From Shewanella marinintestina (GTDB lineage Bacteria; Pseudomonadota; Gammaproteobacteria; Enterobacterales; Shewanellaceae), in assembly GCF_023283845.1 (NCBI RefSeq), contig NZ_JAKILC010000008.1, positions 124,001 through 188,000 on the forward strand: 64,000 bases of DNA, given 5' to 3'. Position 1 is the first letter of the stretch; the number at the start of each line of letters is the position of its first letter. Made by a program: the position numbers and the translations under genes. A model generated the notes under the pieces. The model had not been told where the DNA came from. It was given only the letters and a program-made list of their open reading frames with translations, and ran no database searches. Positions 36,338 through 44,550 of this stretch are shown here, one piece after another.

Positions 36338-36919
36338 TTATAAAGCCTGAAATTGCGCCTTGGTGATGCCGTAATGCACGCGATCGTCAAAGCCATTCGC
36401 TAGCTTGTAGTAATCTTTTTGGCGGCCTTCATGGACAAAGCCGCACTTTTGCATGGTTTTATATGAGCCGGTGTTACTAATGTGGCAATCGGCAGTCACT
36501 TTATGGGCATCGAGCTCACTAAAGGCAAGATGAGTTAAAAACTGACACGCCGCAGTGGCAATACCTTGACCCCAAGCGTGCACTGGCAGCTGGTAGCCAA
36601 CTTCAAAGTTACCCAGCATAAACATCACCGCAGGCAAGCCAGCCATTCCCATATATTGACCATTAAGATCGCGAATAACGACAGTGATGTTTTCTGGCCA
36701 TTGGCCTTTGCTAATCGCTTCGGCGGTGTTTGCAATAATCGGGTTAAAGAAGCCCTGGTAAACCTCAACTGGCGATGGCGCGAAAAACAAATACTCTGCG
36801 ACCTCAGGATCGTCCAGCATGGTGATGATCTCACTCAGATCTCTCGCCTTAATTAACTCAATCGTTAGTGAGTCTGTTAATGGGATTGCTTGGCCTAATT
36901 TAAACTGTGTAATCGACAA
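36338..36919 (-). CDS. GNAT-family N-acetyltransferase (RimJ/RimL-like)
   Basis: The 193-residue protein has the GNAT fold. Its acetyl-CoA-binding segment is seen in LPVHAWGQGIATAACQFLTHLAF, where QGIA replaces the usual QxxGxG/A loop, and KVTADCHISNTGSYKTMQKCGF is the typical N..S...KCGF helix of the RimJ/RimL branch. It transfers acetyl groups from acetyl-CoA to an amine of unknown nature. Cytoplasmic, transcribed alone. Confidence 0.88.
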   Translation of the reverse strand: MSITQFKLGQAIPLTDSLTIELIKARDLSEIITMLDDPEVAEYLFFAPSPVEVYQGFFNPIIANTAEAISKGQWPENITVVIRDLNGQYMGMAGLPAVMFMLGNFEVGYQLPVHAWGQGIATAACQFLTHLAFSELDAHKVTADCHISNTGSYKTMQKCGFVHEGRQKDYYKLANGFDDRVHYGITKAQFQAL

Positions 36920-37053
36920 TGTTGCTTACCTAAATAATGAATATGCGCCCATCATAGCGTGGCCAATAAGCTAGCGATTGAACATTTGCGACAAGTTTCA
37001 GCTAACGTTTGCTCAAACCAATTGCTGCAAACAGCTTTAGCGGAACAGCCTTA

Positions 37054-37875
37054 TTATTCAAAGTCGCCATAAATATCGATAACGAGATCCCGTGCGCTGA
37101 TGTATCCGGCTGGGGTTACGCCTAAGATCTTTTTCATCTGGCGGATCAAATGTGGCTGATCGCTAAAGCCATACTGATCGGCTAGAGCAGCCCAGTCAGG
37201 ATTTAACGGATGCTGGTATAGATGGGTAAACAATGCCTCAAACTTCACTATGGTTTGATATTGCTTAATGCTCAAGCCAACCACTTTGCTAAAGGCACGC
37301 TCTAAGGTGCGTTTGGTACAAAAACACTGCTTGGCTAAATGCTCGCTGCTGAGCATGCCATTGCTTTGCTCGATAAGCAGTAAGGATTTTTCAACCAAGG
37401 CCACTGTTAGATCTGGCTTAACCAGTGTTAGAAGCGGCGTAAGATCATGCTCGACTTGCTCAAGCAGACTCGCCCTATCAGCTTGCACTATTAAGGATTG
37501 ATAACGCTCAGGCTGCAATAAGTCATCTAACCAATCAATTTTAATGCATTGATCAATAACTCCAGCTTGCTGCTGTTTGAGTTGATACAGCGCCGTTGGG
37601 GTAAAGCGAAAACCTAAACGGGTCAGTGGCGGTTTATCATCAAGGATCAAAGTCTGAGTATTGGCGGTGAGTAAGTAACTGCCATGGCCTGAAAACTGAG
37701 CTTTAGCACTGGTGTATTGATAGGGCTGTTGGCTAGGGGAGATTATATAGTGGGCATTTACATTAGGCACCAACTGCGGCATGGCATCGATGTTGTCGTC
37801 TGCAGAAACATCGAGGTACCACACCCAATCAATTAGGTGCTTTAGTGAGTCAATTTGATGTTTCCAAGTGATCAT
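37054..37875 (-). CDS. AraC-family transcriptional regulator
   Basis: The 273-residue protein has an N-terminal ligand-binding-like domain (about 1-160, with FSGHGSYLL and LGFRFTP) of the type found with DUF6597. A C-terminal double helix-turn-helix follows: SSEHLAKQCFCTKRTLERAFSK for the first helix pair and DQYGFSDQPHLIRQMKKILG for the second. The target and ligand are unknown. No obvious co-regulated gene is adjacent. Confidence 0.88.
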   Translation of the reverse strand: MITWKHQIDSLKHLIDWVWYLDVSADDNIDAMPQLVPNVNAHYIISPSQQPYQYTSAKAQFSGHGSYLLTANTQTLILDDKPPLTRLGFRFTPTALYQLKQQQAGVIDQCIKIDWLDDLLQPERYQSLIVQADRASLLEQVEHDLTPLLTLVKPDLTVALVEKSLLLIEQSNGMLSSEHLAKQCFCTKRTLERAFSKVVGLSIKQYQTIVKFEALFTHLYQHPLNPDWAALADQYGFSDQPHLIRQMKKILGVTPAGYISARDLVIDIYGDFE

Positions 37876-38103
37876 AGCGAGCTCGATAAAAGGCCGTATA
37901 TGAATAATAACAGGCTTTAGAGATTAGCCTAGGAGGATTCGAGGTGAAGAATGATGATTTTTGTATATGTCTTATACAGTTAAGGTTTTGTTTGTTGATA
38001 TATTCTGCAAAAGTTACTCGCCGCTATATAGCTATGCTGCCGCCTTGGTTAAGCTACGCCAAATTTATAAGGTTCTCTTGGTGTTAGTTAAAAGGTAGTC
38101 GGC

Positions 38104-38784
38104 ATGCAAAGGTCAGAAGTCAATATGAATCGGTATTTATCAGGCGTTTTTTTAGAAGATAGGCCTGTCAGCAAGCGAGTATTTAACTTAGTGATTGGCT
38201 TAGTGCTAATTTGGGGTTTTAGCATTAACTATCTTGCTGTTGCGTATTTTCCGGTTGAAATACTGCAATGGATAAATCCTTGGGTGTTACTGGTAGTTGT
38301 GTTTGTTTCATTAATGGCAGGCTGCTTGATTATGCTCAAGTATCCGGTGCCCTTGGTTAGTTTTTTAGGCTACAACCTGATGACTTTGAGTATCAGTATT
38401 ACCTTGAGCCTATTTTTACAAGGATTTACTGCTGCAGAGGTCGCGTTAGCTGTCGAGTATACTGCAGGTATTACCTTGCTAATGATCATTACCGCAACGA
38501 TTGCACCTAAGCTCTTTGTTAGTTTTGGTAAAGTATTGTGCGTGGTAGGTGGTTGGATAGTGTCAGTCGAGCTGACTTGGTTGCTTTTCTTTGGTCACAG
38601 TCACGATATGATCCATTTGATCGCTGCACTGAGCATGTGTGGTTACATTGGCTACACTTGGGCTGTAGCTTGCGAGTGTGGTGAAACCTTAGATGAAGCG
38701 ATAGATTTTGGTGGCATGCTGTATGTGCACATTATTAATTTATTTATGCGTATTTTGCATCTGATTTCCTCGTTGCGACCTTAA
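38104..38784 (+). CDS. Bax-inhibitor-1/YccA-like membrane protein
   Basis: The 226-residue protein has seven predicted helices. The C-terminal end (FGGMLYVHIINLFMRILHLI) matches the closing helix pattern of the BI-1/YccA (TMBIM) family, and AVEYTAGITLLMIITATIAPK fits a central helix. Family members leak protons or calcium, or modulate FtsH in bacteria; which applies here is unknown. An in-frame ATG seven codons in is an alternative start; both have purine-rich stretches before them. A strong terminator follows. Confidence 0.75.
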   Translation: MQRSEVNMNRYLSGVFLEDRPVSKRVFNLVIGLVLIWGFSINYLAVAYFPVEILQWINPWVLLVVVFVSLMAGCLIMLKYPVPLVSFLGYNLMTLSISITLSLFLQGFTAAEVALAVEYTAGITLLMIITATIAPKLFVSFGKVLCVVGGWIVSVELTWLLFFGHSHDMIHLIAALSMCGYIGYTWAVACECGETLDEAIDFGGMLYVHIINLFMRILHLISSLRP

Positions 38785-38807
38785 TCTATACGCTAAATAA
38801 GTTGTAC

Positions 38808-38841
38808 AAAGAAACACAGCCTAGGCTGTGTTTCTTTCGTT
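38808..38841. terminator. Terminator after the BI-1-like gene
   Basis: AAAGAAACACAGCC and GGCTGTGTTTCTTT form a 14-bp perfect stem with a TA loop, followed by CGTTT. It may also stop the convergent yibIH transcript. Confidence 0.88.
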
Positions 38842-38915
38842 TAAGTATTCGCACTTAGTTATTAGGACTCAGTTATTAGCATTTAGCTGTTAACTAAAAC
38901 GCTACCCCTAAAAAG

Positions 38916-39947
38916 TTATAGCGGATTAAGGTAGGCTTTCACTGCGGTCAATCGTACTGTTGCGCCGCCAATAATGTCGAGAAAGCCTAATATCGACAGT
39001 GGTTTATCGGCACTTATCCAAGCAGAACCTGTTGCACCAATAGGTAACATAGCCATAGTGGCCTCATCAATCTCTAACACGACAGTGCGCCCAACAGGCA
39101 TAGAACCTAAGTTGATATGACGCGACACCATTTGCTCGCGGGGTAAGATATCGCCCTGAGCTTCACCTGTAGCTTCGACTTTACTGTGCACTCTGGCTCT
39201 AAAAATCTGCCCGGGGTAAGCATCAATATAAAACTCGGCAAATTGACCCGGTTGAATATAGGCAAATGACTGATCAGGAATACGCATCTCGACAAATTTG
39301 CGCTTGATATCCCATAGGTGCATGGCACCGACACGTGAGCCATCGGCGATATAAACATGGGTTACCATGCCGTCAAACGGGGCACGCACTTCAAGGCGCT
39401 TGAGTTCAAATTGTTGCTTACGTAGTTGGGCATATTGCACCTCAAGTTGTGCATGTTGCACCTTGAGTTCGGCTTTGATTATCTCAACATTGTCCTCGGC
39501 ATTTTCTAAGTCACGTTCACTGACGTGTTGGCCAAGCTCGGCTTTACGTTTATGGGTGCGCTTAGCTTGGGCGAGCTTAACTTCAGTTGCCTCGATGCTG
39601 CGCTCAACCTCGTTGATCCGCGCGTTGATTTCATCAATGGCACTACTGACCTTGTCATCTACTAAGGTGTAGATCAATTCCCCTTTTTTGACTCGTTGAT
39701 TGTGATCGACTTCGATCGATTCTATCTGCTGACCAATGGCAGGGGACAAAATCGCATGGGGAGCTCTAACTGTCGTTGAGTTGGTTAAATCGGCTGGTGA
39801 ATAAAAGCGGTGAGCCAAAAATAGCGCACTAGCAATTAAACAACCGACAAATACGCTAATAAAATAATTGCGCGGTCTGGTTTTTATCACTTTGAATTTA
39901 AACAGTAACCAAACGATAAAAATGTACGGCAGCATGATCTCTTTCAT
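38916..39947 (-). CDS. yibH: HlyD-family membrane-fusion protein (YibH-like)
   Basis: The 343-residue inner-membrane protein has N-terminal helices (about 5-45), a split biotinyl-lipoyl domain (IEVDHNQRVKKGELIYTL and VRAPFDGMVTHVYIADG) and a coiled-coil hairpin (about 110-200). It is the adaptor type that links inner-membrane pumps to an outer channel. The ATG overlaps the TAA of the upstream DUF3302 gene in a TAATG junction, which gives coupled translation. The pairing matches E. coli yibI-yibH. No pump or channel gene lies next to it. Confidence 0.9.
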   Translation of the reverse strand: MKEIMLPYIFIVWLLFKFKVIKTRPRNYFISVFVGCLIASALFLAHRFYSPADLTNSTTVRAPHAILSPAIGQQIESIEVDHNQRVKKGELIYTLVDDKVSSAIDEINARINEVERSIEATEVKLAQAKRTHKRKAELGQHVSERDLENAEDNVEIIKAELKVQHAQLEVQYAQLRKQQFELKRLEVRAPFDGMVTHVYIADGSRVGAMHLWDIKRKFVEMRIPDQSFAYIQPGQFAEFYIDAYPGQIFRARVHSKVEATGEAQGDILPREQMVSRHINLGSMPVGRTVVLEIDEATMAMLPIGATGSAWISADKPLSILGFLDIIGGATVRLTAVKAYLNPL

Positions 39948-40255
39948 TAGCGTGTCCCCCTAATCCATTCTTGTGCTCTGTCCCAGTCGGTGACGATGGC
40001 GATAACGGCCAGCACCCATAAAGGTTTCCATAATAGGCCTAGCATACATAGCCAAAACACCAGTTTTGCTTGCTGCATGCCTTGTTCTTTAGCGAGGTAC
40101 TTAGGCAAAGAGTGCAGGTGCCAAAGTTTTAGAGCGACCCAACTGAAGATGCCGATAGTGATTAAGGTGACGACCCACATAAAGGCCACGGAATCGAGCA
40201 GTACCATCACACTAGGTAAGTGTTCATAAACTAGGTCTGTATTGTGGATTTTCAT
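39947..40255 (-). CDS. yibI: DUF3302 inner-membrane protein (YibI-like)
   Basis: The 102-residue protein has two strong helices (about 20-45 and 64-88) with a short cytoplasmic loop HSLPKYLAKEQGMQQAK. Length, hydropathy and position before a YibH-type HlyD gene identify it as DUF3302/YibI. Its function is unknown; it may help the HlyD protein sit in the membrane or assemble a pump. Confidence 0.88.
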   Translation of the reverse strand: MKIHNTDLVYEHLPSVMVLLDSVAFMWVVTLITIGIFSWVALKLWHLHSLPKYLAKEQGMQQAKLVFWLCMLGLLWKPLWVLAVIAIVTDWDRAQEWIRGTR

Positions 40256-40672
40256 TCAACTCTCTTAATCAATGTTTGATCGGTTAAGGCTTAATACGCA
40301 TGCAATATTAGCGTTTGCTAGCTGAACCAAAGTTGAACTCCTTATCCAGTTATTTGTTAGATAGCGTCAATAAACTGAGTTTTGAGACAAGCACTGCAAA
40401 AAGTCGACGAATTTGATTTTATGTAAGTTTTTTGGCATTTCTTTTTAAAAATATATTTTGTTGGTTATTTTTATTGGTTAGAACAGGGTTTTATTGGTCT
40501 TGGTGCTAGTTAGATTTTAATTTTGTTTATTTTTATCTGTTTTTTATCAATATGTTGGTTGTCAATATTTTGTCTTTGATGGTTTTATGGTTTTTATAGT
40601 TATAAGTTGGTGATTAATCGATATATTTCGATTTACAATATTAGGGTTAAAGATAATAATCCGCCAGATCTT
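40256..40672. other. Intergenic region before the chitinase riboswitch
   Basis: It is AT-rich and T-rich on the plus strand. It holds the promoters of yibI (minus) and of the riboswitch-chitinase transcript (plus). No other element was seen. Confidence 0.45.
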
Positions 40673-40780
40673 ACAAGTTGCACTATGTGCACTTGATGAT
40701 AAAGGCAAAGCCTGTGAAAGCAGGTGACGCAAAGCATCCAGTCTAAGGGGCAACCTATGGCAGTGGCGCTACCACAAGTG
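40673..40780 (+). promoter_or_regulatory. Cyclic di-GMP-I (GEMM-I) riboswitch
   Basis: The aptamer shows P1 CACTTG (40690-40695) with CAAGTG (40775-40780). The core begins AAAGGCAAAGCCTG, with a GAAA tetraloop (GTGAAAGC). The conserved GACGCAAAGC, ATCCAGTCTAAG and CTATGGCAG follow; CTAAG with TATGG builds the 11-nt tetraloop receptor. An upstream hairpin (CAAGTTGCA / TGCACTTG, 40674-40695) can capture the 5' strand of P1. It lies directly before a chitinase, so chitin use is expected to follow c-di-GMP. Confidence 0.92.
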
Positions 40781-40782
40781 AC

Positions 40783-40815
40783 ACAGGCGGCATTGGATGC
40801 CTGTTTGTTGCTTTT
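40783..40815 (+). terminator. Terminator in the riboswitch expression platform
   Basis: ACAGGC and GCCTGT form a stem around GGCATTGGAT, followed by TTGTTGCTTTT. TGGATGC inside it (40794-40800) is exactly complementary to GCATCCA within the aptamer (40734-40740), so aptamer folding and terminator formation can exclude each other. Confidence 0.65.
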
Positions 40816-40842
40816 CTATATCTAATGAAAAGGGATAAATAC

Positions 40843-43023
40843 ATGAAATCACTAAAAATCAACCTATTAGGTGCTAGTGTTGCGTTAGCTATGGGGGCGT
40901 TATCTACTCCAGCTATGGCTAACGGTAGCGATATGGTTAATCCACAAGCGGGTGTTGTTGTGGGCTATTGGCATAACTGGTGTGCTGGTGGTGGTTACAA
41001 AGGTGGCATAGCGCCATGTGTGACATTAGAAGAAGTTGATCCGCAATATAACGTTGTTGATGTGTCATTTATGAAGGTTTATGGCGCTGTAGGCACAATT
41101 CCTACCTTTAAATTAGATCCTGCAGTGGGCTTGTCGGAAGCACAGTTTATTGAGCAAATCAGTGAGCTAAACCGTCAAGGACGTTCTGTATTAATCGCAT
41201 TGGGCGGCGCAGATGCGCACATTGAGCTGCGTAATGGTCAAGAGCAAGCATTGGCTGATGAAATCATTCGTTTAGTCGAAATATATGGCTTTGATGGTTT
41301 GGATATCGACCTTGAGCAAGCGGCTGTTACCGCTGCAGACAACCAAACCGTTATTCCTGCTGCGCTGCGTATTGTTAAAGATTACTACCGTGAGCAAGGT
41401 AAAAACTTCTTGATCACTATGGCGCCTGAATTCCCATACCTAACAACCGGTGGCAAGTACGTGCCTTATATCACGGCACTAGAAGGCTACTACGATTGGA
41501 TTAACCCACAGTTTTATAACCAAGGCGGTGACGGTATTTATATCGAAGGCCTAGGTTGGATTGCCCAAAACAACGATAACTTAAAGCAAGAGTTTATTTA
41601 TCATATCGCTGACGCACTAGCGAACGGCAACAATGGTTTTACTAAGATCCCCCACGATAAACTTGTGTTTGGTATTCCTACTAACATCGATGCCGCAGCA
41701 ACGGGCTATGTTAAAGACCCACAAAAACTGTACGCTGCTTTTGAACAATTAAAAGCACAAGGTCAGCCACTACGTGGTGTGATGACTTGGTCAGTTAACT
41801 GGGATATGGGGAAAAACTCAGCGGGTCAGGCGTACAATGAGTCATTCATTAAGGCATATGGTCCGTTTATTCATGGCCAAGATATTTTGCCGCCAGAGCC
41901 TGATAACGGTAAACCTATTTTTAGTGGGATCAGTAATACTCGCGTTAAGTTAGGCGGCGACTTTAACTCACTAGCTGGCGTAACCGCCAACGATATGGAA
42001 GATGGTGACTTAACATCGTCAATTGAAGTCGAAGGTAACGTAAACACTGACGCACTAGGTTTGTATGCACTAACCTACCGCGTGTCTGATAGCGATGATA
42101 ATCTGACTGAACAAGTGCGTAGTGTTGAAGTGTATAACACTAAACCAGAAATCAAAGGCGTAACTAATGCCAGTGTATTCGTTGGTAGTGAGTTTTACCC
42201 TATGGCAGGTGTTAGCGCACTTGATGCCGAAGACGGTGACTTAACTGACCATATCGTTATTGAAGGTGATGTTGATACGGATACATTAGGTCAGTATTCA
42301 CTCACTTACCGCGTAACAGACAGTGCGGGACAACAAACTGTTGTATTGCGTACTGTTACAGTGAAAGAGCAAGGCGCTGTGTGTGAAAACGCATGGGATA
42401 AAGCCAAGGTTTACCTTGGCGGTGACACAGTTAGCCATTCTAGTAAGAGCTGGTTAGCTGGCTGGTGGACTCAAGGTGATGAGCCGGGTACTACTGGCGA
42501 GTGGGGCGTTTGGAAAGCACAAGGCGATAGCGACTGTGACGGTGGCTTGCCACCAGTGGTTAAACCTACTCTTGATGTAACAGGTATTGCACCACGTTAT
42601 GTGCTTGATCAAGGTAGTGTCACTATCGAATTTAGCGCTAGCGTTAACCAAACTATGGTGATTAAAGCTAGCTTAGTGCAAGGCAATAACGTATTTGCTA
42701 GCACTGAAGTTAATAGCGCAAGCACTGCAGCTCTGACTCTGTCTGCGACAGATTTAGCCGCGGGTAGCTATGAAGTTGTGGTTAGCGCTCCAGAGCAAGA
42801 GCTAACTCGCCGTACTAGCGTGAGCTTAGTTGAAGAAGACGAAGGTGGTGACTACCCAGCGTACGCTGCAGGCACTCAGTACCAAGCTGGTGATGTTGTG
42901 ACTAACGCCGGCGGTGTTTATGAGTGTCTACCATGGCCAAACAGCGGCTGGTGTAGCGGTTCAGCAAGTCATTATGCTCCAGGTGTGGGCAGCGCTTGGG
43001 CTGATGCTTGGTTCGCTCGTTAA
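40843..43023 (+). CDS. Secreted GH18 chitinase with Ig-like and chitin-binding domains
   Basis: Started at ATG 40843 (AAGGGA eight bases before), the enzyme has 726 residues and a Sec signal cut after PAMA. The GH18 barrel (about 30-345) has the catalytic DGLDIDLE motif, with the acid Glu158, and the preceding LIALGGADAH strand. Two DUF5011/Ig-like domains (about 355-435 and 440-510) follow, then a CBM5/12 chitin-binding module (about 515-560, with WWTQGDEPG), a linker domain and a second CBM5/12 at the end (YQAGDVVTNAGGVYEC). It cuts chitin outside the cell. A c-di-GMP riboswitch controls it. A strong terminator follows. Confidence 0.95.
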   Translation: MKSLKINLLGASVALAMGALSTPAMANGSDMVNPQAGVVVGYWHNWCAGGGYKGGIAPCVTLEEVDPQYNVVDVSFMKVYGAVGTIPTFKLDPAVGLSEAQFIEQISELNRQGRSVLIALGGADAHIELRNGQEQALADEIIRLVEIYGFDGLDIDLEQAAVTAADNQTVIPAALRIVKDYYREQGKNFLITMAPEFPYLTTGGKYVPYITALEGYYDWINPQFYNQGGDGIYIEGLGWIAQNNDNLKQEFIYHIADALANGNNGFTKIPHDKLVFGIPTNIDAAATGYVKDPQKLYAAFEQLKAQGQPLRGVMTWSVNWDMGKNSAGQAYNESFIKAYGPFIHGQDILPPEPDNGKPIFSGISNTRVKLGGDFNSLAGVTANDMEDGDLTSSIEVEGNVNTDALGLYALTYRVSDSDDNLTEQVRSVEVYNTKPEIKGVTNASVFVGSEFYPMAGVSALDAEDGDLTDHIVIEGDVDTDTLGQYSLTYRVTDSAGQQTVVLRTVTVKEQGAVCENAWDKAKVYLGGDTVSHSSKSWLAGWWTQGDEPGTTGEWGVWKAQGDSDCDGGLPPVVKPTLDVTGIAPRYVLDQGSVTIEFSASVNQTMVIKASLVQGNNVFASTEVNSASTAALTLSATDLAAGSYEVVVSAPEQELTRRTSVSLVEEDEGGDYPAYAAGTQYQAGDVVTNAGGVYECLPWPNSGWCSGSASHYAPGVGSAWADAWFAR

Positions 43024-43072
43024 TGTTCTCGATACAGTAAGCTAATCGGCTAACCTTATATCGACAAGCTTT

Positions 43073-43103
43073 AAAGCCCTATCAATTTGATAGGGCTTTT
43101 TTG
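43073..43103 (+). terminator. Terminator of the chitinase gene
   Basis: AAAGCCCTATCAA and TTGATAGGGCTTT form a 13-bp perfect stem with a one-base loop, followed by TTTTG. Confidence 0.93.
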
Positions 43104-43281
43104 TATCTGTTGTCTGGTGTTTGAGCTCAATTGCCTCTAGGCTAATTTATACTTTATTTATATACGCTTACGGCTAGATTTAAATGTGATCTAGCTAGCA
43201 AATTACTCTTGAATCACTAGCGGGAATGAGTAATTAATATGAATATCGCTATATATATTAATTCAATAATAATAACTAACT

Positions 43282-44436
43282 ATGCACGCATCTACTTTCA
43301 AGTTAAGCCGTCGTCAGTTTCTATATGCAGGCGCAGCCGCATCGAGTTTAGCCACTCTAGGTTGTAGCTCAAGCTCTGTTTCTACGCAAACTCCTTCTAC
43401 TGCAACAGTGAATACTGCTGAAGCGATACCGCTTAACTTTAACGAAAATCCATTAGGGCTAGCGCCTAAGGCACAGCAAGCGGTACTTGAAGCATTGCCT
43501 AATGCATGGCGTTATCCAGATGCTGCGCGCAGTGATTTGATGGCAACGATTGCCAGCAATTTGTCACTTGAAACCTCGCAGCTTATCTACGGCAATGGTT
43601 CATCTGAAGTGTTGAAGATGGCATTGGATGCACTGGTGCAAACTAATACCCAGTTAGTGATGCCAGATCCAAGCTACGGTGTGATTATTGATTACGCTAT
43701 GGCGCGTGGTGTACCCGTGGTGAAGGTAAAGCTTGATGGCGATTGGCAAACTGATCTTGGCGCGATGAAAGCCAAAGTGGCAGCGCATAATGGTCCGTCG
43801 ATTGTGTATTTATGCAATCCCAATAACCCAACAGGCTTGTTATTACCCCAAAGCGAACTTAATCAATGGTTAGATCAAGCATCGAGCCAATTAAGCTTTA
43901 TTGTTGATGAGGCGTACGTGGAATATGTAGCACAGCCGGGATTTGTCTCTGCTATTGAGCGAGTTAAACAAGGGCAAAAGCATATTGTTGTGTGCCGTAC
44001 TTTCTCAAAGATCTATGCCCTAGCGGGTTTACGTGTCGGCTATGGTGTTGCTCATGGCGAGTTGATTAAAGCGATGCAAGCTCAGGCGAGTATTGATAAC
44101 GCCAACTTAATTGGTTGTGTTGCGGCAAAAGCTAGTCTTAGAAGTCAGCAATGGCTGGAGCTGAGTCTTAAATCAAACAGCCAAGCTAAAGAGTTAGTCT
44201 ATAAACAGCTCGAAGCGCTAGGTTTAGATTATCTACCAAGTGAAACCAACTTTATCTTCCATAAAGTGAATGGCGATAGTGAGCTGTATATGCAACGTAT
44301 GAGCAAGGCTGGGATTTTGGTTGGTCGTCCGTTCAATCACGGCGAAGGTTGGAACCGTCTTTCAATCGGCACGCCAGCACAGATGCAATACTTCTGCAAG
44401 ACTTTGGCAAAGTTCCGCGAGCTAGGCTGGGTGTAA
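43282..44436 (+). CDS. Tat-exported lipoprotein aminotransferase (class I/II, HisC-like)
   Basis: The 384-residue PLP enzyme begins with a twin-arginine signal (SRRQFLYAG) that ends in a lipobox (LATLGC, Cys28). It should therefore be exported folded with its cofactor and then anchored by lipid. The rest is a fold-type-I aminotransferase close to histidinol-phosphate aminotransferase: NENPLG at the start, LCNPNNPTG, DEAYVEY, the PLP lysine in TFSKIYALAGLRVGY, and RPFNHGEGWNRLSIGT with the substrate Arg. The substrate in the periplasm is unknown. A hairpin separates it from the cysteine-synthase-like gene that follows. Confidence 0.88.
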   Translation: MHASTFKLSRRQFLYAGAAASSLATLGCSSSSVSTQTPSTATVNTAEAIPLNFNENPLGLAPKAQQAVLEALPNAWRYPDAARSDLMATIASNLSLETSQLIYGNGSSEVLKMALDALVQTNTQLVMPDPSYGVIIDYAMARGVPVVKVKLDGDWQTDLGAMKAKVAAHNGPSIVYLCNPNNPTGLLLPQSELNQWLDQASSQLSFIVDEAYVEYVAQPGFVSAIERVKQGQKHIVVCRTFSKIYALAGLRVGYGVAHGELIKAMQAQASIDNANLIGCVAAKASLRSQQWLELSLKSNSQAKELVYKQLEALGLDYLPSETNFIFHKVNGDSELYMQRMSKAGILVGRPFNHGEGWNRLSIGTPAQMQYFCKTLAKFRELGWV

Positions 44437-44450
44437 TCTTAGTTTATATG

Positions 44451-44482
44451 GCCAAGTTCAGCAGTTTGATGAACTTGGCTTT
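44451..44482 (+). terminator. Terminator or attenuator hairpin
   Basis: GCCAAGTTC and GAACTTGGC form a 9-bp stem around an 11-base loop, followed by TTTAGGCATTT. It is a weak terminator between two genes that may still be partly co-transcribed. Confidence 0.55.
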
Positions 44483-44550
44483 AGGCATTTCTATGGCTAG
44501 TATGGTAATAACTCATATTGTAAAAATTAAGACCATAAAGAGTCCTTCTT

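Noticed and set aside
40562..40753. 63-codon minus-strand frame over the chitinase leader
   Set aside because: It covers the structured c-di-GMP riboswitch, which explains the sequence better.
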